In this document: positions 25,168-33,600 of the stretch, in pieces
How positions within the stretch are numbered: the stretch's first letter is position 1
Layout of the letters: every line of letters starts with the position of its first letter
Assembly: GCA_021292165.1 (NCBI GenBank)
Contig: CM037877.1
Location: forward strand, 303,060,063-303,124,062
Source of the DNA: Shinisaurus crocodilurus
Taxonomy: Eukaryota > Chordata > Lepidosauria > Squamata > Shinisauridae
Length of the DNA: 64,000 nucleotides
Direction: 5' to 3'
Notes under the pieces: model-generated
Database searches by the model: none
What the model was told of the DNA's origin: nothing
Seen by the model: only the letters and a program-made list of their open reading frames with translations
Translations under genes and position numbers: made by a program

Positions 25168-25184
25168 TCCCACCACTGCCACCA
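25168..25184 (-). other. primer binding site, tRNA-Leu(AAG) type
   Basis: The plus strand reads tcccaccactgccacca, directly next to the LTR end. This equals the 3' end of vertebrate tRNA-Leu(AAG) with CCA, as recalled, with one mismatch. Element B has the same site at 61092-61108 with a mismatch elsewhere, so the shared consensus points to this tRNA. Confidence 0.75.
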
Positions 25185-26287
25185 AGTGGAAGACCAACAG
25201 CCTGGTCTTCTGCGTGGGTTCTATGCTAAGGGGGTAGCGAGTCTTAGGGCGGGCCTTCTCCGAGGTCTCTAGCGACTATCACCCTTAGCCCAGAGCAAAG
25301 GGATAACTTATAGCCACAAAAGTATCTTTTATAAAACAAGTTTATTTACAAAATCACCTTCACAAACCCAGACACACGCCAGCAATACAGCTTATCAGTA
25401 CGGTACAAAGTAGCAAGCAAGAAGTCTCAAGGACACCGTGATTTCAGGGCTCTCAGCTAGTTAGTTCAGCTCGGGCTCCAGCAGAGGCCCGGTCAACCGC
25501 ATGCTGCTAGCTGGGTTCCTGGCGGAGGTCCGGTCTACCCAAGCGGCTAGCTGGGTTCTCGGCGGAGATCTGGTCTACCCAAGCGGCTTGTGAGTGATTT
25601 CAGCTTGGTTTTCCGGGGGTCCGGTCAACCCAAGAGGCCAGTGATTTCAGCTTGGTTTCCCGGGGGTCCTGTCAACCTAAGCGGCCAGTGATTTCAGCTA
25701 GCTGGAGCACGCCGGGTGCTGCTACCCGGGGTTGCCGATCCCTTCATTCTCTTACCCCAAGCATGGGGCAAGATTGCTGATCAGGTCTAACAACTCAGTT
25801 CTCTTGCGCAGGGTGTTTTATACCTTGGGTTTCAGGTAGCCCCTCCCTCCGTAATCAGGTGGGTTGCCACCCACTCTGAGGGGCGGCCTTTTGGGTCAGG
25901 TGGGGTGACACCTTCCCCCTGTGGGGTGGGTCTCTTTGAAGCCACTTGCTTAATGGTCCCATCTTGTGGTGTTGAATGGTCCTTTCTTATGGGTGCCGAA
26001 GTGTTTGCTCTGGCAAGGTATTTAAGTCTTATGTAGATGGGGCTGATGTGCCGAAGTGTCTGCTCTGGCAAGGTATTCAAGTCTTATGTAGATGGGGCTG
26101 ATATACGAGAGCATTGACGAACCTGGGGATGCTTCTTGCCTTCCCCCCTGGGGTGATTCTATGCAGATATTGTTTGTCCCCTTTGGTCTCTGTGGAGACT
26201 GGCTGTCTCCCCCCCCTGGGTCTCCTTCCCCCCACCCTGGTGAGTGTGTGTGTGTCAGAAAGGGGTTTTAGGTTGGCTTTCTCCACA
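25185..26287 (-). repeat. 5' LTR of gypsy element A
   Basis: 1103 bases. About 55 bases are duplicated in tandem at 25993-26102 ('gccgaagtgt...ggggctgat' twice). The two copies differ slightly, and the 3' LTR has only one. Confidence 0.85.
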
Positions 26288-26469
26288 GGTGCTATAGAAA
26301 TGTAATACATGAAATTACAGCACTGCAGTAGCTTTTCCTAACCTTCCCCAACTGGGGTGGGGGTGATGAAGCACTGGGAATACATTTACCACAGCAAGCC
26401 CAATGTGGACCAGTGGGGAGTGGGTTTTTCCTTTGACAGGGGGCATTCAGCCATCCAGTGCTTGGCTGG

Positions 26470-27650
26470 TGGGGGTAAATTGCTCCGGATCCGTTGGAAC
26501 AGTCAAAAGCCTCCTGTGAGGCTTTAGCGAAGCACTTCGCAGATAAAATCGATCGGATTAGGAGTGGGATGACACAGGAAGTGAGTGGGAGGAGGCCAAT
26601 GGCAGACTGGTTTTCTGGGATCGGTTCCAGCTTCTTCCTTCTGATGAAGTGGACAAGGTGCTTTCATCTGTGCAGCCGACCACCTGCTTGCTTGATCCTT
26701 GCCCATCCTGGCTTATCATGAGCTGCAGGGAGAGACTGGGTGAGGGGATCAAGGCGGTGGTGAATGCCTCCCTCGAGGAGGGTGTGATGCCATCAGCCCT
26801 CAAGGAGGCAGTAATAAGACCGCTTCTAAAGAAGCCCTCCTTGGATCCCCAGGATCTAAACAACTTTCGCCCAGTCTCCAATTTACCATTTCTGGGCAAG
26901 GTGATTGAGCAGGTGGTGGGTGCTCAGTTGAAGGCACACTTGGATGAAGCCGTTTATTTAGATCTGTGCCAGTCAGGCTTCAGGCCTGGACATGGGATGG
27001 AAATGGCCTTGGTCGCCTTGGTGGATGATATGAGGAGGGCTTTGGACAGGGGCGAATGCTCTTTTCTAGTCCTCCTCGATCTCTCAGCCGCTTTTGATAC
27101 CATTGACCACGGTATCCTCCTGGACCGCCTGGAGGGGTTGGGCGTGGGAGGCACTGTATTGCAGTGGTTCCGGTCCTTCCTCTCTGGAAGGTACCAGAGG
27201 GTGGTTCTCGGGGAAGAGGCTTCAGACCCTCGGCTGCTCACTTGTGGGGTGCTGCAGGGTTCCATCCTCTCCCCGATGATATTTAACATCTACCTAAAGC
27301 CACTGGGAGCTATCATCAGGAGGTTTGGGGTGCGTTGTCATCAATATGCAGATGACACGCAGCTCTACCTCTCCTTTAAGTCCTCACTGACTTGAAATCC
27401 CTGTCCAAGTGCCTGGAGTCAGTGGCTGGCTGGATGGGAAGGAACATGCTGAAACTGAACCCTGACAAGACCAAGGTACTTCTGGTGGGAGACAAGGGAA
27501 GGTTAGGGGATGTTGACCTGGTACTGAATAGGGTACATTTCCCCCTGAAGGACCAGGTCTGCAGCTTGGGGTCATTCTAGACTCCCAGCTGTCCATGGAG
27601 GCTCAGGTGTCAGCTGTGAGCCAGGCGGCACTGTATCAACTCCAATTGTA
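26470..27650 (+). pseudogene. L2-type LINE reverse transcriptase remnant
   Basis: A 5'-truncated plus-strand LINE with reverse transcriptase motifs: LKPLLKKPSLD-type block, NFRPVSNLPF, DLSAAFDTIDH, GVLQGSILSP and YADDTQLY. These wordings are those of the L2/CR1 group, with L2 the better fit. The longest open part is 26649-27395, followed by a frameshift that continues in another frame to about 27580. The end is abrupt near 27660. Confidence 0.8.
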
Positions 27651-27702
27651 CATCGCCCAGGGTGGTAGGGTGACCAGCCAGCTGGGCAATTTAGAAATAT
27701 AA

Positions 27703-27705
<3 letters not shown>

Positions 27706-27746
<41 letters not shown>
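27706..27746. repeat. (AAT)n microsatellite
   Basis: About 13 near-perfect AAT units follow 'gaaatataaaat', the kind of tail on which L2-type LINEs end. Confidence 0.9.
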
Positions 27747-27748
<2 letters not shown>

Positions 27749-28234
27749 TAAGCCTTCACGACCCACTTCTCCTTCAGGTGCCCTGTGTCCCAAAACAGGA
27801 ACGTAATCCTGGTGTAATCCTGGTGTAATCCTGAAGCTAAACTATGCAGAAGGGTTAATTTCTTGGGTTGGGTGTTTTTCTGAAATAGCATTTATCTTAT
27901 TCATTTGCACCCCCCACTTCTCATGGTGCCAGCTTCGCAAGGAGGCTCACCCCGTGAGCAATAAGAAACAAACAGTAAAGCATTAGAATAAAATTTTTGA
28001 AACAGAAAATCCGGAACACCGGAATAAAAATCACACGTATTTTCAAAATTCCGCTATACTGCAGCTATAACACAGCGCCACCGTGTGTTTGGTCAGCAGA
28101 ATATATAGAAAGGCAGAGAAAGACAAACCCGGGCGAGGAAACCGTGCCAAGGACGCACTTTTCCTCCGCAATGAAAACGGAAGAAGTCTCACTAAAGCGG
28201 CGGGTTAAACCCCTCATGTAGCGAAGCCCTAAAA

Positions 28235-28545
28235 GTCGGCAGAGAGACAAGACTGCTTAAAGCCCTGCTAGACCAAAAAGGTCTTCACAGCACGTCTGAA
28301 GACAAGAAGGGAGAGGGTTTGCCGCATTTCCCTGGGAAGTGCCATCACCAAAAAGGCCCTGGCTCCAGAACCCACCAATCTGTTCTTAACGAATGATAGG
28401 CCAGAGAGAGAATACAATTCACCAGGGTGGGCGGGCAAGCTCAGGGAAATGGGCCTTTTACAGGTACTGTAGCAACTTGAACTTAGAACCAGACACCGTC
28501 CAGTTCCCACAGCAGTTTGTTGCTGTGATTAACCCCTCCTGAAAT
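28235..28545 (-). mobile_element. L2-like interspersed repeat fragment, non-coding
   Basis: The minus strand reads 'aagacctttttggtctag' and further blocks around 'ccctgggaagtgccatcacc' of a type repeated through squamate genomes next to L2 elements; similar text is found near 13225-13380. Family assignment is tentative. Confidence 0.4.
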
Positions 28546-28689
28546 AGTTCCCTTTAGGACAAGAGAAAACGTCAGCTTGTGGTTACATTGTAGCGCTCAT
28601 TGGGGGTTCCGTGCTTCCTCTTTCTAGCTGGCTGTCCTTCCTGCTCTTAGAGAGGAACTGTGGGTGAAGAAAGCAGGGAAGCGCCATCA

Positions 28690-28936
28690 AAGTGGATGAG
28701 AGTCTCGTCTCGTCTCCCCCCACCCCCACCCCGTCCTTGCTTCCTGGAACGCGGGATCAAGTGACTTCTAGAAGCGCCTGGGTGGAGACAGGCAGGTGAG
28801 CTCAAGCCCCGCCCCATTCACCTGGGAAATCATTGCTCTCGGGCAGTGGCAGAAGGAGAAAAACCAAACAAAACCCAGACCGTAAGGAAACATTGAAGCC
28901 TTTGAAGGGCAAAACCGTATGCTTTTGTCACCAAAG
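28690..28936 (+). promoter_or_regulatory. promoter and non-coding first exon of the PHETA-like gene
   Basis: A GC box (gccccgcccc, near 28806) and CpG-containing sequence precede a clear donor CCAAAG|GTAAGG at 28936. The matching acceptor is a pyrimidine run ending in ctag at 29189, giving a 253-base GT-AG intron. An upstream ATG at 28919 in the exon opens a short frame that ends exactly over the main start codon. The transcription start is not visible. Confidence 0.55.
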
Positions 28937-29269
28937 GTAAGGGTACGAGGGGGAGAGGGTGTATCCTCTTCTCTCAATATCCACAGGCTTGCCAGTGACT
29001 GCTGTACTTAATTACTTCAAGAGTATCCTGTTGGGAAGAGGGCCTGTTAGAGGGTCAGCATTGTTCATACTGCTTGGGGATGATTGTGGTTGTAGTCCAA
29101 TACATCTGGAGTGCACCAGGTTGGGGAAGGCTCATCTGTATTTGCACTTCCTCTTCTGATCCCACCATCTTAACTTTTTCCCATTCTAGTTTACTTGTGC
29201 GCCTGCCTGTACAGTTCACCCCCCACCTTTCATCAACATCTCACCCCTGTTGCAAGAGGACTGCCCGCC

Positions 29270-29923
29270 ATGAAACTCCACATCTCCAGCGCTCTCGTCT
29301 CTTCCCACCTGGCACACCCCGCAGACCGGCAAGGCATACTGTGTAAGAAGAGCAACCACAGCGCCTCCTACCGCCCATGTTGGTGCGCACTCCGGGGGAA
29401 TCTGCTCTTCTGTCGTGAGCGAGGCGGCGAGCGGGGTTCCGGAGTGCGGCTCATTGTCCTGGAAGGCTGCACCGTGGAGCTGCAGGAATCTGCATCTGAA
29501 CTACACACCTTTGTAATTTCCTACCCTGGCGGGTTACTTGGTAGCCGATCCTACAAGATGGCAGCCGAGAATCAAGAAACCATGGAGGGTTGGGTGCGAG
29601 CTCTCAGTACGGCAGGATGTGGGTACCTCCGGGCCTTGGTCAATGAGCTGGAGAGTCAGTTCCGGATCCTGAAGAGCCAGCAGTGTCCCAAATTAGAGGG
29701 AGACCCGAGATGCTTGACAACAAACATCAAACTACCCTCTTCAGAACTGGTAGTAGAAACAGGATCCCTCGACATGCGTTTCCCACAGCTCCATCAGGAA
29801 TTTGGGGAGGATATTGTAAGGGTAAGGCGCATCTGGCAGGAGAAGAAGAGAGGCAAGCAGCAACCAGAGGGTGAGAACTTAATAGATTTGGGGGTAGGAC
29901 AACCAGCAGTCCCAAACACTTGA
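29270..29923 (+). CDS. PHETA/sesquipedalian-like PH-domain protein, single coding exon
   Basis: A 217-residue protein. PHETA1 and PHETA2 (about 250 residues, also with a single coding exon) are endosome and trans-Golgi adaptors that bind OCRL and INPP5B. Shared features are the MKL start, a PH domain over about 20-116 (LRGNLLF 41-47, VLEGCTVEL 63-71, AAENQETMEGW 98-108 with the invariant Trp108), a short helix at 119-135, and an F&H-type motif FPQLH at 171-175 followed by FGEDI. That motif is the OCRL-binding signature of the family. The usual proline-rich linker is much shorter. A clathrin-box-like LIDLG occurs at 204-208 (inference only). The start has G at -3. It lies between CD2BP2 and TBC1D10B on the opposite strand. 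It could be a third paralogue; orthology to PHETA1 or PHETA2 is not settled. Confidence 0.85.
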   Translation: MKLHISSALVSSHLAHPADRQGILCKKSNHSASYRPCWCALRGNLLFCRERGGERGSGVRLIVLEGCTVELQESASELHTFVISYPGGLLGSRSYKMAAENQETMEGWVRALSTAGCGYLRALVNELESQFRILKSQQCPKLEGDPRCLTTNIKLPSSELVVETGSLDMRFPQLHQEFGEDIVRVRRIWQEKKRGKQQPEGENLIDLGVGQPAVPNT

Positions 29924-30041
29924 CTGCAACCAGCAGGTTAGGGCAAGCTGGAATAGATCTATGAAGACTGGGGCATACAAGAAGCCAGTATCTGTGAAGC
30001 AGACACATCTTGACATTTGATTTTAAAATAAGATTTTATTA

Positions 30042-30047
30042 AATAAA
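30042..30047 (+). promoter_or_regulatory. poly(A) signal of the PHETA-like gene
   Basis: Plus-strand AATAAA about 120 bases after the stop codon, in AT-rich sequence. It predicts a compact transcript of roughly one kilobase. Confidence 0.65.
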
Positions 30048-30464
30048 GATTTTATTAAATTCCTATTTTTAAAAAGCTGAGAGCTATAATTGTTTGCTCG
30101 CCATAGCAGCAGTAGCAGCTACACCCTGAGAGTGAGAAAGGAGACCTCTTCCTAGCAAAGGGATTTTGGGGGAAGTGCTTGTGGGTGGGTTGTTTGAGGC
30201 TGCCCCAATCCCCGAGTGTGGAAGCAAAACTACCTCCCTCCGCTCCAGGATAAAAGTTTGACTTTTCAGCGTTCCATCTAGGCAAAGGCGATACATTGGT
30301 CTTCAACTGGTGGGTCAGGACTCATGAGCTGAACAGTCGGACCACAGATGGATTGCAAGAACAAGCTATAAATATATGGTAAAAAATTAAGAAGTGGGGC
30401 CCAGGTCCGAAAGGGTTGAGACGAGTCTAACCCACTATTTCCTGGAGAGAAAGAAGCTCAATTG

Positions 30465-31434
30465 CAGGGATGTTGAAGAGTCCTTGGTCTCGAGTCACGA
30501 GTCTTTGGATCCGAGTCTCGAGTCAGAGTCCTTGGTCCAAAATGGTGACTCACGAGTCACAAGTCACTCCCAAAGCTGACTCCAAGAATCCCTATTAAAA
30601 TCAATGGGGTTTTCCCCCAACAAAATAAGGCTACTTCAGATGTGTGGTTTAAATAAATTCTAGGCACAAGTGTGCCTTTTTATTTCAAAACTCTGCAACT
30701 GATTTTGGCAAGAACAGACCAGGCAGAAAAACCCAAAATAACCAGGCAGGCAGAGGAGGCAGGGAACCCCAAAGCAGGCAGGCAGAGGCCTTTATCTTGG
30801 ACAATTCAACTGTTGAACTGGTCAAGAAGAGACCAGGCAGGCAGAGGAGGCTGGGAACCCCAGACAGGCAGGCAGAGGCAGCCAAACCCAAAATGTCTGA
30901 AAGGTTGCATTTTAGAAAAATGATTTAAAAAATAAACTTGCTGTACTTCCTAAAACTTATCCATGTTGCATTTGAGGAACATGATTTTTTCTAAATGTTT
31001 GGCCCCCATTCTGGAACGGTGAGATCTCATCACAATTCCACCCTCACTGAACACCCGCTCCACTGGTGATGAACTTGCTGGAACCAGAAACACACTCAGA
31101 GCAGCCACACAGAGTAATCTCAGGTCCTTCTTCTGCCTCTCCCAAGTACGCAACACATCAATCAAAATAAATCTTGGTACACTGTTGGGGCTGCACTCCT
31201 GGTAGCCGCCCATAGTGGCCGAGCAGCGGCACACCTCGCTTCCATGCGCTCTTCGCTGGCAATCACGCTCCTCTCCACTCCTTCTGGCACAGCCCAGGGA
31301 TGTTGAAGAGTCCTTGGTCTCGAGTCGAGTCTCGAGTCCCATTAAAAATATTGGGACTCGAGTCCGAGTCGAGTCAGAGGGGGGACTCAGTCCGACTCAC
31401 GAGTTGAGTCCTCGAGTCCGAGTCCCCATCCCTG
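30465..31434. mobile_element. hAT transposon with internal transposase remnant
   Basis: Ends are CAGGGATG and CATCCCTG, with subterminal repeats of the palindrome gactcgagtc and variants at both ends. The target duplication is CTCAATTG (30457-30464) against CTCAATAG (31435-31442), 7 of 8. The 5' end sequence appears a second time near 31300 in the same orientation, so the 3' end may be a nested or rearranged copy. Only the last part of the transposase is present; the element is non-autonomous. Confidence 0.8.
30950..31200 (-). pseudogene. hAT transposase C-terminal dimerisation domain fragment
   Basis: The minus-strand frame has LCVAALSVFLVPASSSPVE then RVFSEGG and a downstream basic stretch (HRSRMGAKHLE), the typical end of hAT transposases. 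The catalytic region and BED finger are missing. Upstream codons in the frame do not match the family. Confidence 0.8.
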
Positions 31435-31513
31435 CTCAATAGTGTCCCAGGCAGGTATCTTTCCCAGCTCTGTTAGCAGAGACCTTCCAAGTCAGCACAG
31501 AGACCTTCCAAGT

Positions 31514-31623
31514 CAGCCTTCCCCAACCTGGTGCCCTCCAGATGTGTTGGGACCACAACTCCCATAACGCCCCAGCCAGCTCTAGTTCAACACATTTGGA
31601 GGGCACCAGATTGAGAAAAGCTG
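31514..31623. mobile_element. fold-back MITE, CAGCCTTCCCCAACC family
   Basis: The left end is intact; the right end is decayed (ttgagaaaagctg). The interior is an imperfect palindrome. Confidence 0.6.
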
Positions 31624-33136
31624 TTCTAAGCTGAAAGAGTCAGGCATTGAACATTGGTCTTTCTGAATGCAATGGATATGCGCTCTACCATTTAAGCTGT
31701 GGTTCATCCCACAATGCCGTAAGCTTTTTTTCCTCGATCCCAATAGAACACTATATTTTTAAAAAACATGTACATACCACTTTTTTTAAAAAAAAAACAA
31801 CCACCAGTGATTTCATCAAGGCAGTTGACTCCGAGACACGGCATGCCATGTAATTCCCCTTATCATTCATTGATCCAGCTCAGCTTTAAAACTTGAAAGG
31901 ATCATTATTCCAAACAACTGTTTGAAGAAGCACAGTCCACCTTTGGGTTCTAATGATGATTCAAAGTCTGATTCTGCTCTCTAGCCTAAGTTGTATGCAT
32001 GGATACTTTGTCAGTGGTTCTTAGTGGGAGCCATCTGCCCCACCACCATCGCCAGTGGGCAATCTAGAAATCTTGGATGGCATTCAGAACTTTGGGGGGC
32101 AAATGCGGGATCTAAGCATCTGGGAACTTAGGCAGACCCGTCTCCCCTCTTGCAACAGCTTCTGATAGTGGAGAGTGGTTGCATACTGCTTACCTTGCCA
32201 GGAGGATAAAATCCTAGATTCTCTACACCCCCAGGCCCTTAAAATAGTAGCACACAACAAAAACAAATCAAACCAAACATGAATACCCCCTCTCCACTTG
32301 GGGCAAAAAAACCCAACAAAAAAATTAGTAATACTCCATTTACAACGAGACTAAGGGGCAGTTTGCATGTCATGGCGGCAAGTTGTGGGTTATTTAACCC
32401 ACGATTCAGGGGACGTGCACCGCTTGCGAGCCGCTTCCATTTGCTGTAAACAACCTTTGATTGGCCCAGTCGGAGGTTGTAAGCATGATGTGTGAACCTG
32501 GACTGATAGGTTGTTTAGGGGCTAAACAATCCAGCAGTTAACCCAACAATAAACCAAGAGTCTGGGTTTGCATGTCATGCTCACAACCTCCAAAAATGGA
32601 AGCAATTCACAGGCGGTGCACATCCCCACCATGGCATGTGAACCAGATTAAGTCTGTGTGAAAGAAAGAAAGCAGACAAGGCACTGTAGTCGCACGAAAG
32701 ACAAGGGAGAATAAGGCTATCAAACAAAATGGGTCTCAAATAAAAGTTGGCATTTTGAGAACCTGTTTCTCCTTTCGTCTGCATGAGCTTCCAGAGCCCA
32801 CCACCTCGTCTCTTTTCCCACCTCTGCCCATCTTGCCATTCCACCAGTTAAGAACATGTGGCGTGGTGGTGGTGGGCATTCAGTGATAACATGCCATGCT
32901 TAGCGGGCAGTAGTGGATTAAAGGTTACAAGCCACTGCAGTAAGTTTGCGCATTCCCCCGCTCAACAGCTTTGCGGCCAGCCCAACATGGCACTGGCCCA
33001 GTTCAATTAAACACACACAGAGATTTTTTCATCCAACGGTACAATGATACACAGATCAACAAAAACAAGGGGGCCAGTGTGGTGATGTTGAAGGCACAGA
33101 AGAGGGGCAAGTTCTTCCCCCCGCTTCCCCTTTCTC
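31624..33136. other. intergenic, no gene seen
   Basis: A decayed tRNA-like SINE head lies near 31640-31720 on the minus strand. A repeat at about 32350-32640 carries 'gtttgcatgtcatg' at both ends and the near-palindrome gtgggttatttaacccac, which recurs near 38926-38943. Confidence 0.4.
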
Positions 33137-33340
33137 CTCATAGGAACACAGGAAGCTGCCTTATGCGGAGTCAGACCATTGGTCCATCTAGCCCAGTACT
33201 GTTGACACTGACTGGTAACAGCTCTCCAGGGTTTCAGGCAGGATTCTTTCCTAGCCCTCCCTGAAGAAGCCAGGGATCGAACCTGGGACCTTCTGCATGC
33301 AAAGCATGTGCTCTACCACACTGAGCTGTGGTCCCTCCCT
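33137..33340 (-). mobile_element. tRNA-Ala-like SINE
   Basis: On the minus strand the head reads as a tRNA with an A box (tagctcagtg-type) and a B box (GGTTCGATCCC). The region around the anticodon loop, cttTGCatg, resembles tRNA-Ala(TGC). The body is the 'cagaccattggtccatctag' repeat. A second copy, split by other repeats, lies at 45338-45393 and 45976-46100. Confidence 0.7.
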
Positions 33341-33465
33341 ACAGCACCTGGTATTCCAAGCTGGTCACCCATCCAAGTACTAACCAGGCTCGACCCTGCT
33401 TACGGCTATTCAGATGTTCTCCTTTTTAAAGCCTACAGCAGCTGGTATTCCCATCCACATTCAAA

Positions 33466-33600
33466 GTGGTATAGCTGTGGGTGAGGAACAAGTTCAAATT
33501 CTCATTCAGTGATGAAGCTCATTCGACGACCATGGGCCAGACTCTCTCAGCCTAATCTACCTTGCGTAATTGTTGAGGATAAAATGGATAAAAGTGCTGT
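33466..33600 (+). mobile_element. tRNA/CORE-type SINE fragment
   Basis: Carries the degenerate head (agttcaaat) and core of the same family as 5430-5640, ending at 'aggataaaatgg' without the tail. Confidence 0.55.

Larger units (their letters stand above)
19474..26287 (-). mobile_element. gypsy element A, Gmr1-like, both LTRs, decayed
   Basis: Full-length Ty3/gypsy element read on the minus strand. LTRs are 25185-26287 (5') and 19474-20525 (3'), starting TGTGG and ending CCACT. The flanking 5-mers ggcgc (19469-19473) and ggtgc (26288-26292) differ by one C/T change and are taken as the target duplication. A purine tract (GGGGGGGAGA) abuts the 3' LTR at 20526-20535. The element landed in the tail of an L2 LINE. 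It shares its family with element B and with the solo LTR at 47674. Confidence 0.9.

Noticed and set aside
33270..33340. tRNA-Ala gene on the minus strand
   Set aside because: The tRNA-like part is degenerate and fused to the body of a dispersed SINE; there is no intact acceptor stem or terminator.
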